A DNA stretch of 64,000 bases from JAEUHO01 sp046350655 (GTDB lineage: Bacteria; Planctomycetota; PLA2; JAEUHO01). The first letter of the stretch is position 1; every line of letters starts with the position of its first letter. The translations under genes and the position numbers were made by a program. Below, one piece after another: positions 32,807 to 41,357 of this stretch. The stretch is from positions 1 through 64,000 of the forward strand of contig JAXMAB010000010.1 of NCBI GenBank assembly GCA_046350655.1. The letters run 5' to 3'. Below the pieces are notes generated by a model. The model ran no database searches. It was not told the DNA's origin and saw only the letters and a program-made list of their open reading frames with translations.

Positions 32807-34156
32807 TTACTTCGCGCCGCCCTCCATCGCGGGCGGCGTCTCGCCCATCGCGGCGGGGGCCGCGGGCGGCGCCGGCGGCGGCTCGTCCTTGCGGTACTTG
32901 TCGAGCTTCAGCGCGCCGAGGGACTTCTCGTCGTCCTCGAGCGGGCCCGTGCAGGCGCGCGCCGCGTCCTTGTCGTAGACGATCGCCTTGACGATGCGCG
33001 GCGCCGCGACGATCTGGTCGGCGAGCTGCGGCTTCTTGCCGCGGATGTCCGGCTGGTCCTTCGCGAAGGTCGCGAGCCCGACGATCCGCTCGAGCGTGGA
33101 CATCGAGGGACCTTCCTCGACGCGCGCGAACGGCGTGTTCTCGAAGTTGAGCGCGTTGCTCTCCTTCGTGACGAGGAGGAACTGCTGCGGGTCGTCGTCG
33201 CTGTCGGCGACGCCGTGCCACGAGGTGACGGTGCCGGCCGCGTGCAGTACGCGGAAGCGGCCCGACTCCGGGGCGCGCGTCTCGCCCGGCGTGGGCTCGT
33301 CCCACGCGACGCGATCGTCCTCGGAGGGCGTCGCGGCCTTGGTGCGGTCGTCGCCGACGCGCACCCAGTTCTCGTCGGCGCGATCGCGGCGCTGGAAGAG
33401 ACGGACGCCGTCGAGGCCGCCCGCGCACACGCGGTCGAGGAACGCCTTCACGGCGATCGGGCTCGCGCTGCCGTACATCTTGAGGCGCAGGTCGCCCGCG
33501 GTGGTGCGCAGGACCACGGTGGTGTCGGGGTCGACGTCGACCTTCTTGAGCGCGTTGTCCTTCTCCCACGCGCGCAGCGTGGCGATGTCGGCGAGCGCGC
33601 GGCGCACGACCGACGGCGCGTCGGTGGCGGAGGTGCCCGACCCGTCCTTGTTGCGGATCGCGCGGCCGAACTGCGACCAGTTCACCTGCGCGTCCGGGAA
33701 CTTGTCGCGGAGGACCTCGAGGTGCTTCTGCGCGTCGGCGAGGTAGCCGTCGACGTCGGCGCCCGCGCCGGCAGCCATGCGGCCGTACGCCTGCGACATG
33801 CGGACGTCGGCGATGAGCGCGTGCACGTGGGCCGCGAGGCCCGGCTCGGACTCGGCCGTCGGCAGGAACTCCTCGAGCGCCTTCACGTGCTTGTCGCGGA
33901 CGCCGAGGTCGACGTCCTCGGCCGGGTTGAGCCAGCCGCGGGTCGAGAACGCGTCGCGGTAGCCGGACTCGATGGCGTGCAGGCGCGCCCAGCGCTCGAG
34001 CTCGCGGCCGGTGTTGACCTCGCGCAGGATCCAGAAGGCGCCGCCGGCGACCAGGATCGCGGTCACGACGAGGGCCCAGGTCCGCACCTTGCGGATCACC
34101 TCGGGATCGATGGGCTCGTGGTGGGTGTCCACCTTCGGGGCGGGGGCATCGGCCAT
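32807..34156 (-). CDS. membrane-anchored cyclophilin-like peptidyl-prolyl isomerase
   Basis: 449 residues. One N-terminal transmembrane helix at ~27-45 (TWALVVTAILVAGGAFWIL), a helical region to ~210, then a cyclophilin-like domain: VVLRTTAGDLRLKMYGSASPIAVKAFLDRVCAGGLDGVRLFQR, the usual core start. The later part (FLLVTKESNALNFENTPFARV) corresponds to the QFFI...FGRV region in altered form, so catalytic activity is uncertain. The tail is Pro/Ala-rich. It probably works on the outer face of the cytoplasmic membrane. ATG start. Confidence 0.8.
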   Translation of the reverse strand: MADAPAPKVDTHHEPIDPEVIRKVRTWALVVTAILVAGGAFWILREVNTGRELERWARLHAIESGYRDAFSTRGWLNPAEDVDLGVRDKHVKALEEFLPTAESEPGLAAHVHALIADVRMSQAYGRMAAGAGADVDGYLADAQKHLEVLRDKFPDAQVNWSQFGRAIRNKDGSGTSATDAPSVVRRALADIATLRAWEKDNALKKVDVDPDTTVVLRTTAGDLRLKMYGSASPIAVKAFLDRVCAGGLDGVRLFQRRDRADENWVRVGDDRTKAATPSEDDRVAWDEPTPGETRAPESGRFRVLHAAGTVTSWHGVADSDDDPQQFLLVTKESNALNFENTPFARVEEGPSMSTLERIVGLATFAKDQPDIRGKKPQLADQIVAAPRIVKAIVYDKDAARACTGPLEDDEKSLGALKLDKYRKDEPPPAPPAAPAAMGETPPAMEGGAK

Positions 34157-34216
34157 GGCGGGCTCCGGACCGCGCGGCAGGTCGCGCCGCGCGGGGTGGG
34201 ACGGTGTCTTCTCGGG

Positions 34217-35446
34217 CTACTTGCCGGCGCGTTCGCGGTCGCGCTGCGTGTTCGGGTGGTCCGGGAGGGGCATGTACGCCTTCAGGTGGTCGAGGGCGAG
34301 CGTCTCCTTGAGGAGCGCGCGCGCCACCACGAGCCGCTGGACCTGGTTGGTGCCCTCGTAGATCTGCGTGATCTTCGCGTCGCGCATGTACTTCTCGACC
34401 GGGTAGTCGCGCATGTAGCCGTACCCGCCGAGGATCTGCACGGCGTTCGTCGTGACCTCCATGGCCACGTCCGTCGCGAAGAGCTTCGCCTGCGCGGCGA
34501 GCTTGCTCGTGTTGCTCGCGCCCGCGTCGATCGAGCGCGCGGCCGCGTAGACGAGCTGCCGCGCCGCCTCGACCTTCGTCGCCATGTCCGCGAACATCTG
34601 CTGGATCATCTGGAACGACGAGATGGGGGCGCCGAACTGCTGGCGGCCCTGCGCGTAGACGAGCGCGTACTCGAGCGCGCCCTGCGCGAGGCCGACGGCC
34701 TGCGCGGCCACGCCGGGGCGCGCGCAGTCGAGCGTCATCATCGCGTGCTTGAAGCCGAGGCCGCGCTCGCCGCCGAGGATGCGGTCGGCGGGGACGCGGC
34801 AGCCGCGGAAGTGCAGCTCGACCACGGGCACGCAGCGGATGCCCATCTTGTCCTCGGCGCGCCCGATCTCGAACCCCGGGTCGCCCTTCTCGACGATCAC
34901 GCCCGAGATGCGACGGCTGCGCGACTCGGGGTCGCTCACCGCGAACACCGAGTAGATGTCGGCGGCGCCGCCGTTGGTCGTCCACTTCTTGTCGCCGTCG
35001 ATCGTGACGTGGCCGTCCGCGACGACCGCGCGCGTCGAGAGCCCGCCCGCGTCGGAGCCGGCGCCGCGCTCGGACAGGCCGAACGCGATCAGCTTCCGGC
35101 CGGACGCGATCTCGGGCAGGTACTTGCGCTTCTGCGCGTCGGTGCCGCCGAGGATGATCGGGAACGAGCCGAGCGCGTTGACGGCGAACATGACGCCCAT
35201 GCCGCCGCACGCGCGCGAGATCTCCTCGACCACGAGGCAGAGGTCGAGCACGCCGCCGCCGCCGCCGCCGAACTCCTTGGGGATCCAGACGCCCATGAGG
35301 CCGTGCTCGACCAGTCGGTCGCGCACCTCCCACGGGTACTCCTGGAGACGGTCGTACTTCGCCGCCACGGGGCGGACGAAACGCTCGGCGACGTCCCGTG
35401 CCTTTTCCTGCCAGGCGCGGTTCGTGGGGGTCAGCAGCGGGTCCAG
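34217..35446 (-). CDS. acyl-CoA dehydrogenase
   Basis: About 409-aa FAD enzyme. IPKEFGGGGGG, LSERGAGSDAGGL, KKWTTNGGAADI, GRQQFGAPISSFQMIQQMFADM and YMRDAKITQIYEGTNQVQRL with the catalytic Glu are all family hallmarks. The frame is clearly coding upstream of the first ATG/GTG-type start at 35368, giving TPTNRAWQEKARDVAERFVR, the normal N-terminal helix. A CTG at 35446 preceded by GGAGG at six bases' spacing is the best start. Substrate chain length cannot be read from sequence. An electron-transfer flavoprotein gene is not nearby. Confidence 0.9.
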   Translation of the reverse strand: MDPLLTPTNRAWQEKARDVAERFVRPVAAKYDRLQEYPWEVRDRLVEHGLMGVWIPKEFGGGGGGVLDLCLVVEEISRACGGMGVMFAVNALGSFPIILGGTDAQKRKYLPEIASGRKLIAFGLSERGAGSDAGGLSTRAVVADGHVTIDGDKKWTTNGGAADIYSVFAVSDPESRSRRISGVIVEKGDPGFEIGRAEDKMGIRCVPVVELHFRGCRVPADRILGGERGLGFKHAMMTLDCARPGVAAQAVGLAQGALEYALVYAQGRQQFGAPISSFQMIQQMFADMATKVEAARQLVYAAARSIDAGASNTSKLAAQAKLFATDVAMEVTTNAVQILGGYGYMRDYPVEKYMRDAKITQIYEGTNQVQRLVVARALLKETLALDHLKAYMPLPDHPNTQRDRERAGK

Positions 35447-35614
35447 GGGGCACCTCCCGGGTCGGTCGCGTCGGCGCGTTCGCCGGGCGAAGTCGAGCCG
35501 CGAAGTATAGGGTTGGCCCTTCGCCGGATACCAGGCGAGACGGGGCCGGACCCAGGGGTGCCGGGGGGGCTGCCGCGCTGCCGGGGGGGCGGCGCGGGGG
35601 CGCGGAGGGGTCGG

Positions 35615-36028
35615 TCAGGCCGCCGCGGAGACCGACGGGAGGTCGCGCCGCTTGGCGTATCCCTCGTCGAGCCGGTGCCAGTGGCTGATGGCCGCCTCGC
35701 CGCGGGACCAGCAGAGGTAGACGATCTCGCCGCCGACGTCGCCGTAGAAGTCGATGAAGCCGCGCTCGTAGTCCTTCACGGTGCCGCCGAGGGCCTCGAT
35801 CTCCTGGATCAGCCCCTGGAAGCGGTCGAGCACGTCCCCGACGTCCCGGTCCCTCCGGCGGAGGTCGGCTTCCCCGGCAGGGGACGCGTCGGCCCGCGCC
35901 TTCGAGGCCTCGTACGCCGCCAGCGCCTGGTTCACCTCGGCGTACGTCGCCACGATGTCGTCAGCGATGCGACCCACGAGCGGGAGCATCCGGTTGGCTT
36001 CGTCGACGGTGAAGATCTTGCCACGCAT
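35615..36028 (-). CDS. DUF2203 family protein
   Basis: 137 residues. KIFTVDEANRMLPLVGRIADDI at the N-terminus and the C-terminal DFYGDVGGEIVYLCWSRGE ... WHRLDEGYAKR define DUF2203. The protein is a helical hairpin with a small conserved C-terminal patch; its function is unknown. ATG 36028 fits the family start; an upstream ATG at 36112 would add 28 unconserved residues. It stands alone, on the minus strand. Confidence 0.9.
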   Translation of the reverse strand: MRGKIFTVDEANRMLPLVGRIADDIVATYAEVNQALAAYEASKARADASPAGEADLRRRDRDVGDVLDRFQGLIQEIEALGGTVKDYERGFIDFYGDVGGEIVYLCWSRGEAAISHWHRLDEGYAKRRDLPSVSAAA

Positions 36029-36420
36029 GGCGGGACTCCAACGGCCGGCAACCGGCCAGAACGGAGCTCTGGGATGCAAGACCCGTGCCGAAACGGACCT
36101 CGCGGTCTCCACGATCGACCTTCGGTCGCGAGAACGTGAGGGCGGGCCGGGCGGTGTGCATCACGGATGCTCCACCCCTGTAGACGCGCGAGAACCCCGC
36201 GTGGATGACAAGAGTTTTGTCCGAACCGACTTCCGGCGTCACGTTCGTACGTTGTTCGTCTCCGTGCGACGGGCGGAAGCGCCCGTCGGAGCGCACGTCC
36301 ACCGGGGGGCCCGGCGCCCGGGTTCCGCACGTTTCGTCGAGGAGTGTCCCCCCCGGGGGACGAGGCGCGGGCGCCGGTCGCCGCCGCGCCGCTTTGACGC
36401 CCGGAGGAGGCCCCTCTACC
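36029..36420. other. 392-bp divergent spacer
   Basis: No gene seen. It should carry promoters for the DUF2203 and SUMF1-like genes. It includes a one-mismatch dispersed repeat (36095-36107), a less GC-rich part (about 36190-36260), and the palindrome GTCCCCC-CC-GGGGGAC at 36346-36361. Confidence 0.55.
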
Positions 36421-37485
36421 GTGGGGGACTTCGTTTCGTTCGCCGTGGGACCCGCCGGAGCGCTCGTGACCGACCAGATCCGCAAGATCCAGGAGTACGT
36501 CTACCTCAAGTACGTCGACCCGGGTGACCACGGGACGATGGACGAAGAGGCGGCGCTCCGCGTGCTCGAGGAGCACTACCGCAAGCCGGCCAACGCCGAC
36601 AACTCGGAGTGCTACTACGTCGGGATCCTGCTCTTCGAGCACGGGTTCGACTTCGACGACGAGGCGAAGCGCGCCTCGCACTTCCAGCGCGCCCGGTGGT
36701 GGCTCGAGCGCAGCCGCAAGCTGTCGGGCGAGGCGTGGGACGTCATCGACGACCGCCTCGCGGACATCGTCGCGTTCTTCGAGGACCAGGGCCTGCCCCT
36801 CGAGCCCCTCGACGACGTCGCGGCGCCCGCCGCCCACGTCGCGCCGACGCCGGTGGCGCTCGCGAAGGAGATCGAGGACCACGGCCCGATGGTGCTCGTC
36901 GCCGCGGGCGCGTTCCAGTTCGGCCCCGAACGCGAGGCCCGCACGCTGCCGGCCTTCTACATCGACAAGCTGCCCGTCACGAACCGGCAGTACGGCGCGT
37001 TCTGCCGCGCGACGCAGTACCGCTGGCCGAAGTACTGGACCGACCCGCGGTTCAACGGCCCGGAGCAGCCCGTGGTCGGCGTGAGCGCCGCCGACGCGCT
37101 GAAGTACTGCAAGTGGGTCGGCAAGGACCTCCCGAGCGAGGAGCAGTGGGAGAAGGCGACGCGCGGCACCGACGGCCGCATCCGTCCCTGGGGCGAGGAG
37201 CCCACGACGCCCGCGCACGCCTGCTTCGGCCGCGACCCCGAGACCGGCGGCACCGCGCCCGTGACGGCGAGCCCGAAGAGCGCGAGCCCGTGCGGCGCGC
37301 TCGACCTGCTCGGCAACGTCTGGGAGTGGACGTCGTCGGCCATCGCCGAGGGCGAGGGCCTGCAGGTCGTGAAGGGCGGTTGCTACAGCGACCCCGTCAC
37401 GATCCTCCGCGCGGACCTCCGCCTCGAGGCGGGCGCGAAGGACAAGTTCGAGAACATCGGCTTCCGCTGCGTGAAGAACGCGTAG
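36421..37485 (+). CDS. SUMF1/formylglycine-generating-enzyme-like protein
   Basis: 354 residues. The N-terminal ~115 residues form a helical domain (AALRVLEEHYRKPANADNSE, FQRARWWLERSRKLSG). The C-terminal part is an FGE-sulfatase/C-type-lectin-like fold: FYIDKLPVTNRQYGAFCRAT, WPKYWTDPRFN, YCKWVGKDLPSEEQWEKATR, LLGNVWEWTSS, and IGFRCVKNA at the end. Such domains occur in formylglycine enzymes, EgtB-like proteins and many ligand-binding proteins; no sulfatase is nearby. The GTG at 36421 has GGAGGAGG upstream; a GTG at 36466 is an alternative start. Function is not settled. Confidence 0.8.
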   Translation: MGDFVSFAVGPAGALVTDQIRKIQEYVYLKYVDPGDHGTMDEEAALRVLEEHYRKPANADNSECYYVGILLFEHGFDFDDEAKRASHFQRARWWLERSRKLSGEAWDVIDDRLADIVAFFEDQGLPLEPLDDVAAPAAHVAPTPVALAKEIEDHGPMVLVAAGAFQFGPEREARTLPAFYIDKLPVTNRQYGAFCRATQYRWPKYWTDPRFNGPEQPVVGVSAADALKYCKWVGKDLPSEEQWEKATRGTDGRIRPWGEEPTTPAHACFGRDPETGGTAPVTASPKSASPCGALDLLGNVWEWTSSAIAEGEGLQVVKGGCYSDPVTILRADLRLEAGAKDKFENIGFRCVKNA

Positions 37486-37499
37486 GACCTGCGCCTCGC

Positions 37500-38597
37500 G
37501 TGGACGCCGACCCGGCCCCGCGCGAGGACGCACCCGAGCCCGCCCCGCGGCCGGCGCGGCGTCCGCGGTACCGCGGCACGCACCCGCGCACCTTCGCCGA
37601 GAAGTACAAGGAGCACGATCCCGCGCGGTACCCGGACGAGGCCGCGCACGTGCGCGCGCGCGGCCGGACGCCCGCGGGGACGCACGTGCCGATCCTCGTG
37701 GCGGAGGTGCTGGAGGTCCTCGCGGTCGCGCCGGGCGACGTGGTCGCGGACCTCACGCTCGGGTTCGGCGGGCACGCGTCGGCCTTCCTCGCGCGCCTCG
37801 GCCCCGCGGGACGCCTCCTCGCGTTCGACCAGGACGCGCCCACGCTCGAGGCGACGCGCGCGCGGCTCACGGCCTCGGCGCCCGCCGCGCGCACGTCGTG
37901 GCACGCGGTCCATCACGCGGCGCTGCCCGACGTGCTGCGGGCCGAGGGGCTCGACGGGTGCGACGTCGTGTTCGCCGACCTCGGCGTGTCGTCGATGCAG
38001 GTCGACGACCCGGCCCGCGGCTTCTCGTACCGCCGCGAGGGCCCGCTCGACATGCGCATGGACCGGCGCCGGCCGCGCACCGCGGCCGACGTGCTCGCGT
38101 CGCTCGACGCCGCGGAGCTCGAGGCGGCGCTGCGCGCCCTCGCCGACGAGCCCCGCGCGGCCGCGGTGGCCGCGGCGATCGTCGCGGCGCGCGCGCGGGC
38201 GCCGCTCGCGACGACCGCGGACCTCGCGACGGCCGTGCTCGCGGCCCACGGCCTCACGCCCGACGCGTGGAAGGCGCGGCAGCGACGCGAGCCCGACGCG
38301 CCGCACCCGGCCGCGCGCGCGTTCCAGGCCCTGCGGATCCTCGTCAACGACGAGCTCGGCGGGCTCGACCGGCTCCTGCACGCGCTGCCGTGGTGCCTGC
38401 GACCGGGCGGCCGCGCCGCGGTGCTGTCGTTCCACAGCGGCGAGGACCGCCGCGTGAAGCACGCGTTCCGCGCGGGCCTCGACGCGGGCCTGTACGACGC
38501 GGTCGCCGACGAGGTCGTGCGCGCGTCGCCGGCGGAGATCGCGTCGAACCCGCGCGCGTCGCCCGCCAAGCTCCGCTGGGCGCGCCGCGCGCGCTGA
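37500..38597 (+). CDS. rsmH: 16S rRNA (cytosine1402-N4)-methyltransferase RsmH
   Basis: 365 residues, of which the first ~55 are a basic Pro/Arg extension beyond the usual ~310. HVPILVAEVLEVLAV and LTLGFGGHASAFL form the SAM-binding start; FADLGVSSMQVDDPARGFS and GPLDMRMDRRRP are RsmH hallmarks, and VLSFHSGEDRRVKHAF (normally SFHSLEDR) is near the end. RsmH modifies C1402 in the ribosomal P site. GTG start. It is not followed by ftsL/ftsI, so it is detached from the usual dcw cluster. Confidence 0.93.
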   Translation: MDADPAPREDAPEPAPRPARRPRYRGTHPRTFAEKYKEHDPARYPDEAAHVRARGRTPAGTHVPILVAEVLEVLAVAPGDVVADLTLGFGGHASAFLARLGPAGRLLAFDQDAPTLEATRARLTASAPAARTSWHAVHHAALPDVLRAEGLDGCDVVFADLGVSSMQVDDPARGFSYRREGPLDMRMDRRRPRTAADVLASLDAAELEAALRALADEPRAAAVAAAIVAARARAPLATTADLATAVLAAHGLTPDAWKARQRREPDAPHPAARAFQALRILVNDELGGLDRLLHALPWCLRPGGRAAVLSFHSGEDRRVKHAFRAGLDAGLYDAVADEVVRASPAEIASNPRASPAKLRWARRAR

Positions 38598-38612
38598 CGG
38601 CCCCGCGCGCGG

Positions 38613-39515
38613 TCAGCGCGCGGCGACGTACACGGCGAGCACGACGAGGTAGTTCGCGAGCATGAGCAGGTACATCCCGCGCCACGCGGGGTGGTTGCGC
38701 TCCGTCGCGAGCGACGACGGGTCGCGCAGCAGCGCGCGCGCGGTCCACGCGCCGCCGGCGGCGAGGAGCCCGCCCGCGGCGGCCCACGCGCCGAACGGCC
38801 GCTGCAGCACGCCGGCGAGCGAGAGGAGCGGGTAGAGCAGGAACGGCAGCGCGAGGAAGGGCGCGACGACCCGCGCGGCGGGCGCGAGGCCGAGCACGAC
38901 GGGCAGCGTGCGGCAGCCGTGGGCCCGGTCGCCCTCGACGTCGGCGAAGTCCTTCGTCGTCGCTGCGCCGAGCACGAAGAGCCCGGGCACGAGCCCGAGC
39001 GCGAACGGCTCGACCGACGTCACCGGCGCGAGCACGGCCCAGCCGGCGACGGGCACGAGGAAGCCCCGCGGCACGGCGATGGTCGGGTTCGCGAGCCACA
39101 GCCGCGCTTTCGTGCGCCACGGCGGCGCGCTGTACGCCCACGTCGCGACGACGCCGCCCGCGACGCAGGCGACGAACGCCCACCGGCCGGCGAGGAGCGC
39201 GTGCAGCCCCGCGACCGCGAGGCCCGCCGCCGCGCACGCGTGCCCGAGCCGCAGCGCGCCCGCGACCGTCGCCTCGCCCGCGGGGATGGGGCGCGTCGGC
39301 TTGTTCACGCGGTCGATGTCGGCGTCGAACGCCTGGTTCCACGCGTTGCTCGCCGCGTTGGCGAGCACGGCCGCCAGCGCCGCGAGCGCGACGAGCCCGG
39401 GCCGGAACGCGGCGCCCGTCGCGGACGCGGCCGTGGCGGCCCCCGCGACGACGCCCACGAGGGGCGCGAGCATGGTGAAGGGACGGATGAGGCCGGAGAT
39501 CGTGCGGGCGTCCAC
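38613..39515 (-). CDS. UbiA-family prenyltransferase
   Basis: 300 residues with about eight to nine transmembrane helices. The first Asp-rich motif is NAWNQAFDADIDRVNKPTRP (NxxxDxxxD) and the second is KDFADVEGDRAHGCRTLP (DxxxD), both needed for Mg-prenyl diphosphate binding. Substrates range from quinone precursors to chlorophyllide, heme or glycerol phosphate; the NKPTRPIP loop does not decide. GTG start; convergent with rsmH (15-bp gap). Confidence 0.9.
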   Translation of the reverse strand: MDARTISGLIRPFTMLAPLVGVVAGAATAASATGAAFRPGLVALAALAAVLANAASNAWNQAFDADIDRVNKPTRPIPAGEATVAGALRLGHACAAAGLAVAGLHALLAGRWAFVACVAGGVVATWAYSAPPWRTKARLWLANPTIAVPRGFLVPVAGWAVLAPVTSVEPFALGLVPGLFVLGAATTKDFADVEGDRAHGCRTLPVVLGLAPAARVVAPFLALPFLLYPLLSLAGVLQRPFGAWAAAGGLLAAGGAWTARALLRDPSSLATERNHPAWRGMYLLMLANYLVVLAVYVAAR

Positions 39516-39557
39516 GCGCGGAGTGTACGCGCCCGCGCGTCGGGGGCCGCGCGCGCG

Positions 39558-41285
39558 TCAGCGCGGTCCCGCGGCGTCCGGGTCGAGGCGCATCCGCACG
39601 AAGTTCAGCGGGAGCCGCTGCGCGCCCATGGCGCCGGAGACGTTGCCCTTCTGCTGGTAGTAGTGCCCGACCACGTGCAGGACGCGCCCGCGGCCCACGG
39701 TGAACGTGAGCGCGATGGCCGTCCCGCGGCCGCCGGGCTGGCGGGCGAGGGCCGGCGCCTCCGCGAGCACCTCGACCGCGTCCGGGCGCGCGATCTCGAC
39801 GTCGAACGACGCCTGCTCGAGCCACCAGCGCGGCGTCATCCCGGCGTCGAACACGCCCTCGAGCAGGCGGTGCGCGGCGGCGCCCTCCGCGGGGACGACG
39901 TCGAGGATGAGCTCCGGCAGCGGGTGGATGCGGCCCCGCGTCCGCAGGTAGCCCGGGAACGCGGGGATCACGAGGTTCGCGAGGGCCCAGTCCGTCGTGA
40001 AGAGGTAGCCGCCCGCCGACACGAACTCGCGCACCGCCCGCACGACGCGCTCCTGCTCGTGCGGCCGCAGCACGCTCTCGCCGCAGTTCCAGAACACGAG
40101 CTTGTGCTGCTCGAGCGGGTAGCCCGGCAGGTCGTACGGCGCCTTCAGCGTGAACGGGAGGCCCAGCTCCTCCAGCGTGACCTCCATCTTGTCGAAGGAG
40201 CCCTTCACGACGAGGATGTCCTGCGTCCGCAGGCCCTTGAGCACGCGCCCGAGCGGGCCCGCGCCCTTCGCGATGGCCGCGCGCACGCGGGCGGCGGCGT
40301 GCTGGTTGACCTCGCGCGCGCGCTCGGCGTCCTCGTTCACGTGGTCGAGGTCCGCCGGCGGCGGCTTCTTCGCGACGACGTTCTTCTCCGCGATCCGCAG
40401 CCGCGTCACCGCGCCCATCGGGCCGATCGTCGGCTCGATCGCCGTGGTCGGCAGCGGGCCTTCGTCCTCCGTCGGCAGGGCCGCGTCGCGGTCCTCCGAC
40501 GGCGTGAGGTCCGGCATCGGCAGCTCGGCCGGCTCGGGGACCGGCACGTCGTCGAGCACCGGCGCCTCGACCTCCTCGGGCGGCGCGTCGAGCGGCAGGC
40601 GGTCCTCGGGGCCGCCGGACTCGAGCGGGTCGTCGTGCGACGTGCTCGCGGTGACGATCCCGTGCACCTCGTGCCGGTCGCGCGGCGACGTCGCGGGCGC
40701 GAGGAGCGACAGGAGGAGGAACGCGAGCGCGTGCGCGGCCGCGGACGCGATCCACCACGGCGAGCGCCGCAGCATGTCGAGGAGGTCGTCGTCGAAGCTG
40801 CGCTCGCGCGGCACGCCCGGCCTCGGGGCCGGCGCCGTCGCGGGGGCCGCGGCCGAGCGGGCCTCGCGTCCCGGGGAGGCGAGCGCGTCCACGTCGAGGT
40901 CGTCGAGGTCCGGCGGCGACGCGACGAGGACGATCGCCGGCGCGCCGGCCGCGGGCCCGGTCGCGGGGGCCGCGATCTCCGCGGGCGGCGGCGCCGCCGG
41001 CGGGACCTCGCGGGGCCCGTCGGCGACGGGGGACAACCCGACGAGGGTGAGGGTCGCGGCGCCGAGGCGCACGCCGTCGCCGACGCGCAGCGTCACCTGG
41101 CCGGAGCCGTCCGCGCGGACGAGGAGCACCTGCTCGCCGACGTGGACGAGCACCGCCTCGCGCGGCGCCCATCCCGCGTCGTCGCGTTGGATCGCGGCGG
41201 TCTCGCCGGCGCCCACCACCGCCTCGGCGCCCGGCCAGCGGACGTCGGCACGGTGTCCGTGGACCTCGATCCGAAGGACGATCAC
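39558..41285 (-). CDS. membrane protein with FHA-like N-terminus and GATase-like C-domain
   Basis: 575 residues. Residues 1-~85 are beta-rich and may be FHA-like (VLVHVGEQVLLVRADG, TLRVGDGVRLGAATLTLVGL). A Pro/Ala linker leads to a transmembrane helix at 176-197 (PWWIASAAAHALAFLLLSLL). An acidic linker follows. The C-terminal ~240 residues resemble a class I glutamine-amidotransferase-like fold (ILVVKGSFDKMEV, HKLVFWNCG, REFVSAGGYLFTTDWAL) with no clear catalytic Cys-His-Glu, so probably a binding domain. GTG at 41285 has GGAG 7 nt upstream. Similar GATase-like membrane proteins often accompany von Willebrand/BatA-type systems. Confidence 0.65.
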   Translation of the reverse strand: MIVLRIEVHGHRADVRWPGAEAVVGAGETAAIQRDDAGWAPREAVLVHVGEQVLLVRADGSGQVTLRVGDGVRLGAATLTLVGLSPVADGPREVPPAAPPPAEIAAPATGPAAGAPAIVLVASPPDLDDLDVDALASPGREARSAAAPATAPAPRPGVPRERSFDDDLLDMLRRSPWWIASAAAHALAFLLLSLLAPATSPRDRHEVHGIVTASTSHDDPLESGGPEDRLPLDAPPEEVEAPVLDDVPVPEPAELPMPDLTPSEDRDAALPTEDEGPLPTTAIEPTIGPMGAVTRLRIAEKNVVAKKPPPADLDHVNEDAERAREVNQHAAARVRAAIAKGAGPLGRVLKGLRTQDILVVKGSFDKMEVTLEELGLPFTLKAPYDLPGYPLEQHKLVFWNCGESVLRPHEQERVVRAVREFVSAGGYLFTTDWALANLVIPAFPGYLRTRGRIHPLPELILDVVPAEGAAAHRLLEGVFDAGMTPRWWLEQASFDVEIARPDAVEVLAEAPALARQPGGRGTAIALTFTVGRGRVLHVVGHYYQQKGNVSGAMGAQRLPLNFVRMRLDPDAAGPR

Positions 41286-41357
41286 CGGGGGGCTCCACGG
41301 CCGAACGGCCACAGGTTGGAACGTAGCAGGGGGCCCGGCGGTCGCGGCCCTTCCCCG

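Noticed and set aside
36346..36361. Palindrome GTCCCCC-CC-GGGGGAC as another parS-like site
   Set aside because: It lacks the GTT/AAC ends and the 14-bp length of the parB-proximal sites; probably chance in C/G runs.
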